From an uncultured Blautia sp. (GTDB lineage Bacteria; Bacillota; Clostridia; Lachnospirales; Lachnospiraceae): a stretch of 64,000 nucleotides of DNA. The notes below the pieces were generated by a model. The model searched no databases, was not told where the DNA came from, and worked only from the letters and a program-made list of their open reading frames with translations. Every line of letters begins with the position of its first letter. Within the stretch, counting starts at the first letter, position 1. A program made the translations under genes and the position numbers. Below, in pieces: positions 49,664 through 58,152 of this stretch. The stretch covers positions 1 to 64,000 of the forward strand of contig UQHF01000018.1 in NCBI GenBank assembly GCA_900540785.1. The letters are read 5' to 3'.

Positions 49664-51910
49664 TCAGATTCTTGGCTTAATTCCCTTTGTATCGCGCTTG
49701 CCAAGGCGTACTTTATGAAGAGGATATTCTTTATTCCCATAAGAAATTGCATATTCCTTATGTCCTTCCAGGAGATATGCGTGTTCCAGTTTATCCCCTT
49801 CTGCCAGCTTCATTCCTCTCACGCCAACTGCCGTTTTTTTCATGGAAGCTACTTCCTGCTTTAAAAATCGCAGGAAGCTTCCGCCGGCGCTCTGAAGCAC
49901 CACATGCTCCATCTCATCTGCAGGAGCCACAAAAATAAGTTTATCTCCCTCCGTCAGCTTTGTGGAGGCAATGGTTCTCTTTGATACATTGAATTCTGCT
50001 CCGTCCACCAGCTTACACATAGACATTTCCGTGACAAAAAGAAGTTTGCTCTGTCCGATCCTGGAAACAGGCGCAACATAAAGCATCTGTTCTGCTCCGC
50101 TGTCGTAATTGCTCAGATTATCTGCCGGAACGCCCTTGTCGCGAAAGCGTCCCATAGGAATATCTGCCGCCTTTATGGTGTGCATTTTTCCGGCATCTGT
50201 AAAAATACAGATTTTATCTGTATTCATACAGGTAAACACAAATTTATTTTCTCCGTGGGCAGCTTCTTTATTTCTCTCATAGGCTGCCTTGTCAATGAGT
50301 TTCATATATCCGAAGCGGTCCATTAAGAAGCAGACTTCCATCTCTTCCATCTTTTTCTCTTCGTAAACAGCCTCTTCCCCGTTTTCAATCGCTGTCTTTC
50401 TCGGAGTTCCGTACTCTTTTTTAATGGAATCCAGTTCTTTTGTGATCACACCTGCCATAGAATCATAATTTTCCAGAATATCCTGATAGCATTCTATGTT
50501 TTTCATGGTTTTTTCGTATTCTGCTTCCAGAGCCTCCATCTCCAGACCGATCAGACGGTAAAGACGCATATCCAGAATTGCAGTTGCCTGGTTTTCTGTA
50601 AATCGAAGCTTTGACGCTGCCTTCTCCCCTGTCTTTGTGCGGAAACGGATTCCCTCTGTCACGCCGCTTACAAGGCATTTCTTTACCTGCTCTCTGTTCT
50701 TGCTGCCGCGAAGGATCTCAATGATCAGGTCAATGACGTCACACGCCTTAATAAGACCTTCCTGGATTTCTTTTTTCTCCAGCTCTCTTGAGAGAAGCGT
50801 ATTGTATTTTCTTGTTGTGATCTCAAAGAGAAATTCCACATGATATTCAATAACTTTTTTAAGACTCAATGTCTCCGGTCTTCCGTTTGCCACAGCAAGC
50901 ATATTTACGCCGAACGTGTCCTCGAGCCTTGTTTTTTTGTAAAGCATATTTGTAAGATTTTCCACATCTGCATCGCGTTTCAGTTCCAGCACAATGCGGA
51001 TTCCCTCTTTTGAGGACTGGTTGGAAATATCTACAATATCCGTAGTCTTTTTCGTCTCCACAAGAGACGCCACGTCATTTAAAAACTTTCCAATATTTGC
51101 TCCCAGCATGGTATATGGAATTTCTGTGATCACAAGCTGGCGTCTGCCGCCTTTTAATTTCTCGACCTCCACTTTTCCGCGAAGACGGATTTTACCGGTT
51201 CCCGTCTCGTATATTTTCAGAAGCTCGTCCTTGTTGATGACAATTCCCCCTGTCGGGAAATCCGGTCCTTTTAAGTAGCGCATCAGCCCTTTTACACTGA
51301 TGTCATTATTTTTCATATATGCTTTTACTGCATCTGCCACCTCTCCCAGATTATGCGGCGGAATGCTGGTTGCCATACCGACTGCGATTCCCTCCGCTCC
51401 ATTTACGAGAAGATTGGGGATTCGCACAGGAAGAACCTCCGGTTCTTTCTCTGTCTCATCAAAGTTTGGAAGAAAATCCACCACATTTTTGTCAAGATCC
51501 TCAAGAAACACTTCCTGAGTCAGTTTTTCCAGACGCGCCTCTGTGTATCGCATGGCAGCCGCGCCGTCTCCTTCGATGGAACCAAAGTTTCCGTGACCGT
51601 CTACAAGGGTTTTTCCTTTTTTAAATTCCTGCGCCATCACGACAAGCGCTTCATAAATAGAGCTGTCTCCGTGAGGGTGGTATTTACCCATTGTATCTCC
51701 CACAATACGGGCACATTTTCTATATGGTCTGTCGTAACGGATTCCAAGTTCATACATATCATAGAGGGTTCTTCTCTGCACCGGCTTTAAACCGTCCCGC
51801 ACATCCGGAAGGGCTCTTGATACGATTACACTCATGGCATAGTCAATATACGACTTCTGCATAATCTCCGAGTAATCTGTGCGAATAATATTGTCCTGTT
51901 TTGTTTCCAT
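49664..51910 (-). CDS. parC: DNA topoisomerase IV subunit A (ParC-type)
   Basis: The 748-residue protein carries the type IIA winged-helix/tower domain with catalytic Tyr in AMRYTEARLE (about 119-128) and the region YAMSVIVSRALPDVRDGLKP (about 24-43). The C-terminal beta-pinwheel (about 500-740) lacks an obvious GyrA box, which favours topoisomerase IV over gyrase; this is inference, as a second pair would normally be encoded near dnaA. It starts 10 bp after parE. Topoisomerase IV unlinks daughter chromosomes. Confidence 0.85.
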   Translation of the reverse strand: METKQDNIIRTDYSEIMQKSYIDYAMSVIVSRALPDVRDGLKPVQRRTLYDMYELGIRYDRPYRKCARIVGDTMGKYHPHGDSSIYEALVVMAQEFKKGKTLVDGHGNFGSIEGDGAAAMRYTEARLEKLTQEVFLEDLDKNVVDFLPNFDETEKEPEVLPVRIPNLLVNGAEGIAVGMATSIPPHNLGEVADAVKAYMKNNDISVKGLMRYLKGPDFPTGGIVINKDELLKIYETGTGKIRLRGKVEVEKLKGGRRQLVITEIPYTMLGANIGKFLNDVASLVETKKTTDIVDISNQSSKEGIRIVLELKRDADVENLTNMLYKKTRLEDTFGVNMLAVANGRPETLSLKKVIEYHVEFLFEITTRKYNTLLSRELEKKEIQEGLIKACDVIDLIIEILRGSKNREQVKKCLVSGVTEGIRFRTKTGEKAASKLRFTENQATAILDMRLYRLIGLEMEALEAEYEKTMKNIECYQDILENYDSMAGVITKELDSIKKEYGTPRKTAIENGEEAVYEEKKMEEMEVCFLMDRFGYMKLIDKAAYERNKEAAHGENKFVFTCMNTDKICIFTDAGKMHTIKAADIPMGRFRDKGVPADNLSNYDSGAEQMLYVAPVSRIGQSKLLFVTEMSMCKLVDGAEFNVSKRTIASTKLTEGDKLIFVAPADEMEHVVLQSAGGSFLRFLKQEVASMKKTAVGVRGMKLAEGDKLEHAYLLEGHKEYAISYGNKEYPLHKVRLGKRDTKGIKPRI

Positions 51911-51920
51911 AATCTATCTC

Positions 51921-53846
51921 CTAAATATCAAGCTCTGCATCCTGTGCATGTTCGTAAATAAATGCCTTTCTCGGGGGAACTTCGCTTCCCATAAGAATTT
52001 CCGTCACACTGGAAGCAAGACGGGCATCTTCAATTTCCACACGCTTCATCATTCTTGTTTCCGGGTTTAAAGTAGTATCCCAAAGCTGCTGGGCGTCCAT
52101 CTCTCCAAGACCTTTATATCTCTGAAGAGTAAAGCTTCCCGGCTTGTGGTTTTTCCGGTAACGCTCAAGCGCCTTGTCATCGTAGAGATACTCCTCCGGA
52201 CCTTTTTTCGGCATGGCTTTATATAAAGGCGGCATGGCAATATATACGTGTCCCTCATAAATCAGTTCCGGCATAAACCGGTAAAATAAGGTAAGAAGAA
52301 GGGTAGAAATATGAGCGCCGTCCACATCGGCATCTGCCATGATCACAATTTTATCATAGCGGAGCTTTGTAATATCAAAATCATTTCCGTATCCTTCAGA
52401 GAAACCGCAGCCAAAAGCATTGATCATGGTTTTAATTTCTGCATTTGCCAGCACCTTGTCAATGGTCGCTTTTTCCACATTCAGGATCTTTCCTCTGATT
52501 GGAAGGATCGCCTGATAATTTCGGTCTCTTGCTGTTTTCGCAGAACCGCCCGCAGAATCTCCCTCCACAATAAAAATCTCGCAGAGAGCCGGGTCTTTTT
52601 TCTCACAGTTTGCAAGTTTCCCGTTGGAATCGAAGGAATACTTCTGTTTCGTGAGAAGATTTGTCTTTGCCCGTTCCTCTGTCTTTCGTATCTTCGCTGC
52701 TTTTTCCGCACAGGAAAGCACAGCCTTTAAAACCTCAAGATTCCTGTCAAAATAAAGGACGAGCTGCTCGCCCATTACTTTTCCTGTCGCTCTTGCCGCG
52801 TCCTGATTGTCAAGCTTTGTCTTTGTCTGCCCTTCAAATCTTGGCGCCGGGTGCTTGATAGAAACAACGGCTGTCATTCCGTTTCGAATATCCGCGCCTG
52901 TGAAATTTGCATCTTTTTCTTTGAGAACGCCGATCTCACGGGCATATGTATTCATAACCGTCGTAAAGGTTGTTTTAAATCCAGTCAGATGGGTTCCGCC
53001 CTCTGCATTATAAATGTTGTTGCAGAATCCGAGGACGTTTTCCCGGAACTCGTTTGTAAACTGAAACGCAGCCTCCACCTGGATTCCCTCTGCCTCACCT
53101 TTTATATACACAGGTTCATGTAGGGCTTCCACATTGTGGTTCAGATCACGGATAAAACCAATGATGCCCTCCGGCTCATGAAACTCTATTTTTTCCGGCT
53201 CCTCTTTTCTTTTGTCCTCAAAGCAAATGGTAAGTTCCGGATTTAAGTATGCGGTCTCATGGAGGCGGCTTTTTACCTCTGTTGCGGAAAATCTTGTCTT
53301 TTCAAAAATCTCCGGGTCAGGAAGAAAATTAATGCAGGTTCCAGTCTGTCTCGTTCTTCCAAGCTTTGGAAGCAGTCCTTCTTCCAGCTCAAGTGTGGGA
53401 ATCCCTCTCTCATAGTGATCGTGGTGAACGTATCCGTCCCTGCTGATTTTTATATCAAGATATGTGGACAGGGCATTCACGACAGAGGAGCCTACGCCAT
53501 GAAGACCACCGCTTGTCTTGTATGCAGAATTATCAAATTTTCCTCCTGCGTGTAAGGTAGTAAAAACAAGACGTTCTGCGGAAACGCCTTTTTCGTGCAT
53601 ATCTACAGGAATTCCTCTTCCGTTGTCTTCCACTGTACAGGATCCGTCTTTTTCCAGCACTACATGAATTCTGCTGCAGTATCCTGCAAGATGTTCGTCC
53701 ACTGCATTATCTACAATTTCATATATCAGATGGTTCAGTCCTTTTCTGGAAACACTTCCTATATACATACCAGGACGCTTTCTTACTGCCTCCAGTCCTT
53801 CCAGAACAGAAATACTGGCTGCATCATAGGTGTTCTTTTTTGGCAT
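51921..53846 (-). CDS. parE: DNA topoisomerase IV subunit B (ParE-type)
   Basis: The 641-residue protein is the ATPase subunit. It has the GHKL motifs EIVDNAVDEHLAGYC and EDNGRGIPV, and GGLHGVGSSVVNALS (about 110-124). The TOPRIM domain follows, with VEGDSAGGSAK and the DADVDGAHI acidic motif. The frame is open to 54032, but those codons run over the promoter and hairpin; the ATG at 53846 (MPKKNTYDAASI) with AAAGGAATGG upstream is the real start. ParE and ParC form one operon behind its own promoter. Confidence 0.9.
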   Translation of the reverse strand: MPKKNTYDAASISVLEGLEAVRKRPGMYIGSVSRKGLNHLIYEIVDNAVDEHLAGYCSRIHVVLEKDGSCTVEDNGRGIPVDMHEKGVSAERLVFTTLHAGGKFDNSAYKTSGGLHGVGSSVVNALSTYLDIKISRDGYVHHDHYERGIPTLELEEGLLPKLGRTRQTGTCINFLPDPEIFEKTRFSATEVKSRLHETAYLNPELTICFEDKRKEEPEKIEFHEPEGIIGFIRDLNHNVEALHEPVYIKGEAEGIQVEAAFQFTNEFRENVLGFCNNIYNAEGGTHLTGFKTTFTTVMNTYAREIGVLKEKDANFTGADIRNGMTAVVSIKHPAPRFEGQTKTKLDNQDAARATGKVMGEQLVLYFDRNLEVLKAVLSCAEKAAKIRKTEERAKTNLLTKQKYSFDSNGKLANCEKKDPALCEIFIVEGDSAGGSAKTARDRNYQAILPIRGKILNVEKATIDKVLANAEIKTMINAFGCGFSEGYGNDFDITKLRYDKIVIMADADVDGAHISTLLLTLFYRFMPELIYEGHVYIAMPPLYKAMPKKGPEEYLYDDKALERYRKNHKPGSFTLQRYKGLGEMDAQQLWDTTLNPETRMMKRVEIEDARLASSVTEILMGSEVPPRKAFIYEHAQDAELDI

Positions 53847-53878
53847 TCTTCCATTCCTTTCTAAACTTGCGCATTTAA

Positions 53879-53906
53879 AACCGGCACTTGCAAAAAAGTG
53901 CCGGTT
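53879..53906 (-). promoter_or_regulatory. Attenuator-like hairpin in the parE leader
   Basis: AACCGGCACTT (53879-53889) and AAGTGCCGGTT (53896-53906) form an 11-bp perfect stem with a 6-nt loop. On the minus strand TTTTAAATG follows, a short T-tail. It lies between the parE promoter and its ribosome binding site, so it could reduce transcription into parE. Confidence 0.65.
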
Positions 53907-53919
53907 CGTTTCTTTCCAT

Positions 53920-53948
53920 ATTGTATACCAGAAAACATGTTTGGTCAA
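53920..53948 (-). promoter_or_regulatory. parE-parC promoter
   Basis: Minus-strand TTGACC (53943-53948), 17-bp spacer, TACAAT (53920-53925), with TGGTA just before the -10. Confidence 0.82.
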
Positions 53949-54018
53949 CACTAAATTCTCTTTGTTTTTCATGCTATTTCTCTTTTTGAAATTTTTTTTA
54001 TTTTTTTGAAAAAAAGGC

Positions 54019-54047
54019 TTGCATTTTATCAAAACTTGTTATATACT
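54019..54047 (+). promoter_or_regulatory. Promoter of the tRNA-Glu genes
   Basis: TTGCAT (54019-54024), 17-bp spacer, TATACT (54042-54047), about 40 bp upstream of the first tRNA. Confidence 0.8.
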
Positions 54048-54087
54048 AAGCAAGTCGGTTGAGGCAACACAAAAACATATGACATGA

Positions 54088-54159
54088 GGCCAGTTGGTCA
54101 AGGGGTTAAGACGCCGCCCTCTCACGGCGGAAACACGGGTTCGATTCCCGTACTGGCTG
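54088..54159 (+). tRNA. tRNA-Glu (anticodon CUC), copy 1
   Basis: A 72-nt cloverleaf. The acceptor stem is GGCCAGT/ACTGGCT and the discriminator is G. The anticodon stem CCGCC/GGCGG holds the loop CTCTCAC, giving anticodon CUC (codon GAG). The T arm is CGGG TTCGATT CCCG. CCA is not encoded. The next gene is an identical copy. Confidence 0.95.
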
Positions 54160-54211
54160 CTCCAAATATCAGTTTTCTGATATTTACCAAAACACAAAAC
54201 ATATGTCATAT

Positions 54212-54283
54212 GGCCAGTTGGTCAAGGGGTTAAGACGCCGCCCTCTCACGGCGGAAACACGGGTTCGATTCCCGTACTGGCTG
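54212..54283 (+). tRNA. tRNA-Glu (anticodon CUC), copy 2
   Basis: The 72-nt sequence is identical to copy 1. The upstream 25 bases (ACACAAAACATATGTCATAT) also resemble those before copy 1, so a unit of about 124 bp was duplicated in tandem. A terminator follows five bases after its end. Confidence 0.95.
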
Positions 54284-54287
54284 TTTT

Positions 54288-54319
54288 AAAGCATCGAGAT
54301 GATTCTCGGTGCTTTTCTT
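54288..54319 (+). terminator. Terminator of the tRNA-Glu transcript
   Basis: AAAGCATCGAGA (54288-54299) pairs with TCTCGGTGCTTT (54304-54315), with one T-G wobble and a 4-nt loop, followed by TCTTTTG. Confidence 0.85.
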
Positions 54320-54338
54320 TTGTTTGTTACCGCCAAAA

Positions 54339-54410
54339 GACAAAAGGCATAAATTCACCTTGTTTCTGTAAATCAAGTGAATTTACGCCTTTGTGTCCCA
54401 CCCGAAAATT
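54339..54410 (+). repeat. Partial copy of the structured intergenic repeat (hairpin A only)
   Basis: Arms 54339-54362 and 54374-54397 form a stem of about 22 pairs with a small bulge. Its left arm (ACAAAAGGCATAAATTCAC) and right arm (GTGAATTTACGCCTTTGTG) resemble those of hairpin A at 9469-9530. The right arm is followed by CCCACCCGAAAAT where copy 1 has CCCGCCCCAAAAT. No hairpin B or C follows. It may also act as terminator for ppk. Confidence 0.65.
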
Positions 54411-54434
54411 TATCTAGGTATCTTTTTCTGTTTT

Positions 54435-56585
54435 TTACTCTTCTACATCTTCCGCAGGCTCTGCCGGGATAAATACTCTGCTTTTTTCTTTCTTCGTCTG
54501 TTTTTCCTGTGCCCGCTCCGTTGCCTCCCGGCAAAATTCCATCTGAGAATTGATCAGAGTTTTTCCGCGTTTATCCTGTTTCTCATAACTGCCGTCACTT
54601 TTCAGAAGATGAGCTTTTACATTATCTTTAAATTCCAGAGTCAAAACATGAACCAGTTCTTTTTTGATGGCTTCGTCTTCCACAGGAAATACAATTTCCA
54701 CACGACGGTCAAGATTTCGCGGCATCCAGTCTGCGCTTCCCATATAAATCTCTTCACTTCCCCCATTATGGAAGTAGAAAATACGGCTGTGCTCCAGAAA
54801 ATCTCCTACAATAGAACGCACATGGATATTTTCACTCACACCCGGAATCCCCACTTTCAGACAGCAGATCCCTCGGACAAGAAGATGGATCTGCACACCA
54901 CAGGAGGACGCATAATAAAGCGCCGCCATAATCACAGGATCGCACAGAGAATTCATTTTTGCCACAATATAAGCAGGGATTCCCTTCTTTGCGTGTTCCG
55001 TCTCTCTCTCTATCAGCTTCAGGAAACGATCTTTCATCCAGATTGGCGCAACGATCAGTTTATTCCATTTCTTTGGCTCTGAATATCCGGAAAGCATATT
55101 AAAGACAGCGGTCGCATCTTCTCCAAACCGTTCGTCACATGTAAAAATACCGCAGTCTGTATAAAGCTTCGCTGTAGAATCGTTGTAATTTCCAGTTGCC
55201 AGATGCACGTATCTGCGGATTCCCGTTTCTTCCCGGCGCACCACAAGGGTAATCTTACTGTGAGTTTTTAAGCCCACCAGCCCGTAAATAACATGGCAGC
55301 CTGCTTTTTCCAGTTTTTTCGCCCATACAATATTGTTTTCCTCGTCAAAGCGGGCTTTTAATTCCACAAGAACCGATACCTGCTTGCCGTTTTCTGCTGC
55401 CTGGGCAAGGGCTGCGATGATCGGAGAATTTCCGCTGACACGGTAAAGCGTCTGTTTGATAGCGAGGACATCGGGATCCTTTGCCGCCTGGCGCACAAAA
55501 TTCACGACAGGGTCAAAGCTCATATACGGATGATGGAGGAATACGTCTCCCTCACGGATTACTTTAAAAATGTCCTTTTCTTCCCGGAACCGGGGCACAG
55601 GAGCAGGAATGTACCTCGGCGTCCTGTACTCATCAAATCCTTCCTGACCGTAAACCTTCATGAGCATGGTAAGGTCGAGAGGTCCGCTGATCTCAAAAAT
55701 ATCGTCCTCTTTAATTGCAAACTCTGTTTTTAAAATTTTCAGAAGACGGCTGTCTGTCTTTTCCTGTACCTCCAGACGGATCACCTCGCCCCACTGACGT
55801 TTTTTCAGCTGTTTCTGGATTTCCACAAGAAGATCTTCCGCTTCGTCCTCATCAATGGTAAGGTCTGCATTTCTCATAATACGGTACGGGTGCGCGCAGA
55901 CTACATTGTAACTCAAAAACAGCTTTTCAATATTCCGCTCAATGATCTCTTCCAGAAGAATGACGGTCGTGTCCCCTTTTTTCACAGAAGGAATCTGAAT
56001 CACTCTAGGAAGAACGGACGGAACCTGCACAGTGGCAAATTCCAGAATCTCTTTTCCCTTCTTTTTATCCTTTTTGGAAATGAGAGCGCCAATATTTAAT
56101 GTCTTATTCCGGATAAGAGGAAACGGTCTTGAGGAATCCATTGCCATTGGCGTCAGAACAGGATACACATTATCCTCAAAGTACCGGTCCACAAACTCTC
56201 CCTGTTCTTTATTTAAAAGCTCATGCTCCAAAACAAGGTGCATTCCTGATTTTGCAAGAGCCGGGAGAAGAGAACGGTTCAGAGTCGTATACTGCATATG
56301 CACAAGCTCGTGTGTCTGGACGCTGATTTCTTTCAACTGCTCCCTTGCCGTCAGACCCGCAATATCTGTTTTTGAATATCCTGCATGAACCTGATCCTTT
56401 AAAGATGCCACACGCACCATAAAAAATTCATCCAGATTCGACGCAGTAATACTTAAAAATTTCAGTCTTTCAAAAAGAGGAAGACTTTTATCACGGGCTT
56501 CGCTTAATACTCTGTCATTAAATTTCAGCCAGCTCAACTCTCTGTTTCCAAAATATTCCGGCTTTTCAAATTTTTTAATATCCAT
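54435..56585 (-). CDS. ppk: Polyphosphate kinase 1
   Basis: Ppk1 makes polyphosphate reversibly from ATP. The 716-residue protein begins with the N domain (YFGNRELSWLKFNDRVL), has the phospho-histidine region HLATGNYNDSTAKLYTD (about 444-460) and the second conserved histidine in VGDFLEHSRIF (about 600). The C-terminus adds a Lys/Glu-rich tail. It is encoded 25 bp after the Ppx/GppA gene, the usual partner, so synthesis and breakdown of polyphosphate are encoded together. Confidence 0.96.
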   Translation of the reverse strand: MDIKKFEKPEYFGNRELSWLKFNDRVLSEARDKSLPLFERLKFLSITASNLDEFFMVRVASLKDQVHAGYSKTDIAGLTAREQLKEISVQTHELVHMQYTTLNRSLLPALAKSGMHLVLEHELLNKEQGEFVDRYFEDNVYPVLTPMAMDSSRPFPLIRNKTLNIGALISKKDKKKGKEILEFATVQVPSVLPRVIQIPSVKKGDTTVILLEEIIERNIEKLFLSYNVVCAHPYRIMRNADLTIDEDEAEDLLVEIQKQLKKRQWGEVIRLEVQEKTDSRLLKILKTEFAIKEDDIFEISGPLDLTMLMKVYGQEGFDEYRTPRYIPAPVPRFREEKDIFKVIREGDVFLHHPYMSFDPVVNFVRQAAKDPDVLAIKQTLYRVSGNSPIIAALAQAAENGKQVSVLVELKARFDEENNIVWAKKLEKAGCHVIYGLVGLKTHSKITLVVRREETGIRRYVHLATGNYNDSTAKLYTDCGIFTCDERFGEDATAVFNMLSGYSEPKKWNKLIVAPIWMKDRFLKLIERETEHAKKGIPAYIVAKMNSLCDPVIMAALYYASSCGVQIHLLVRGICCLKVGIPGVSENIHVRSIVGDFLEHSRIFYFHNGGSEEIYMGSADWMPRNLDRRVEIVFPVEDEAIKKELVHVLTLEFKDNVKAHLLKSDGSYEKQDKRGKTLINSQMEFCREATERAQEKQTKKEKSRVFIPAEPAEDVEE

Positions 56586-56610
56586 ATTTCCCTCCCGCAG
56601 ACGTTCCTGC

Positions 56611-58146
56611 CTATATTCTTCTCTTCCGTCTCAACACAAGATGGATTCCGAAAACCTCTTCAAAAAACTCCACTTTATCTCTCAGAAGTCCAAGCTCCAG
56701 AGAAAGATCTCTCGGAGAATCCACGATCACAGAAAGTTCTCTTTCTTTTAATACCGTTCTTATGTCTGTCACCTTCTGATAATGGCTTCTGTCCATTGCG
56801 TTTGCAATCCGGAGAATTGCCGTAAGTTTTGCGATCAGGAGATAGTTGTCCCTGTCCGCCGTTGTCCCGCCTTCGTAAGTACCGTAATGGCGGAACTCCT
56901 TTGTATTATAGCGCACTACATTTGCAATAATATTTCTTTCTCTTGTGGAAAGACCGATGATTTCCGTCTCCATAATGATCCGATACGAGCATTCCGACAC
57001 ATCTCCCATGCTGATATACTTTCCGCAATCGTGAAGAAGCACTGCAATCTGTAAAAGAAGTCGCTCTCTTGCTCCCATTCCGTGTACTTTTTTGATACTG
57101 TCGAAAATGGCGAGTGCGATCCTCGTTGTTCCATTAATATGATTTTTCCCTGTAGAATACCGTTTTGCAATGTTTTTAGACGCCACAATAATATCGTTCT
57201 CAAAATTGTGGGCGCTTTTTATAAACTTTTTCTTTTCCGCAAAGTCGTATGCAATTCCGTCAAGAAGAGAAAGTCCGGGCGCCCAGAGGGCTTCTGCATT
57301 AAAGACCTCGATAAAGTTTTTGCAGATCACCATAGTCGGAGCTACAAGAGAAGCATATTCCGGGTCAATCTCCATCATTTCCGAAAGCTGCTGCACCGGC
57401 ATATCTGCCACCTGCTCATACTTATTCATAAACTCCGCTTTCGTTACAATATTGTCCCTTCTCTCCTCCTGAAAAATGGTATCCGTCAGGAAATCTCCCA
57501 TGAGGATCACATTCTTAATATCCCGATCCTTTAAGTAAAGCCGCTGAAAACTCATAATGTCATTTCGGATAAATTCCTCTACAAGCTGCCCGTAATGGTT
57601 CGATGTCTTTTCCAGTTCTTTTAATCGTTCCCGGACTCTCATACTTCCCATCTTAAGACTCTGCGTCGTCACAAGCGCATCTTTGTCAAAAAGGGAAACC
57701 TGAAGACTTCCGCCTCCCACATCCAGAATGGCAGTTCCCTTCTGGATCATTTTTTTAAATCCCGTCTCTATGGCTGCAATGGATTTATAGCCCAGAAAAT
57801 GCTGCTCTGCATTACTTAAAATTTCCACCTGGATCCCGGTTCTCTGAAACACCTGCTCTAAAATCACAATGGGATTTTTCAGTTCCCGGAAAACGCTGGT
57901 AGCACAGGCTCTGTACTCCTCTGCTCCAAATTCCTTCATCACCCGTTTAAAATCAAGAAGGATCTCGCAAAGAGCATCTACCATGTCTCTCTCAAGCTTT
58001 CCTCTTGAATACGCACCTTTTCCAAGCTCCAGGCGGTATCGTATGTCTGTCAGCTCTTTAAATCCCACTTTTCTGGAAAGCTCAAAAATTTTCATGCTTA
58101 CCTCATAAGAGCCCACATCAATCGCTGCAAATGTTGTAACTGCCAT
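56611..58146 (-). CDS. ppx: Ppx/GppA phosphatase (exopolyphosphatase) with HD domain
   Basis: The 511-residue protein has the ASKHA fold (FAAIDVGSYEVSMKIFEL at 5-22, and ILDVGGGSLQVSLFD near 139-153) and a C-terminal HD domain with LLHDCGKYIS near 375. The family removes phosphate from polyphosphate or pppGpp. It sits between the DUF815 gene and ppk, which supports the exopolyphosphatase role. It is complete. Confidence 0.9.
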   Translation of the reverse strand: MAVTTFAAIDVGSYEVSMKIFELSRKVGFKELTDIRYRLELGKGAYSRGKLERDMVDALCEILLDFKRVMKEFGAEEYRACATSVFRELKNPIVILEQVFQRTGIQVEILSNAEQHFLGYKSIAAIETGFKKMIQKGTAILDVGGGSLQVSLFDKDALVTTQSLKMGSMRVRERLKELEKTSNHYGQLVEEFIRNDIMSFQRLYLKDRDIKNVILMGDFLTDTIFQEERRDNIVTKAEFMNKYEQVADMPVQQLSEMMEIDPEYASLVAPTMVICKNFIEVFNAEALWAPGLSLLDGIAYDFAEKKKFIKSAHNFENDIIVASKNIAKRYSTGKNHINGTTRIALAIFDSIKKVHGMGARERLLLQIAVLLHDCGKYISMGDVSECSYRIIMETEIIGLSTRERNIIANVVRYNTKEFRHYGTYEGGTTADRDNYLLIAKLTAILRIANAMDRSHYQKVTDIRTVLKERELSVIVDSPRDLSLELGLLRDKVEFFEEVFGIHLVLRRKRRI

Positions 58147-58152
58147 ATTTCT

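Noticed and set aside
53847..54032. Longer N-terminus of ParE
   Set aside because: These codons cross the parE promoter and leader hairpin; homologues start at the 53846 ATG.
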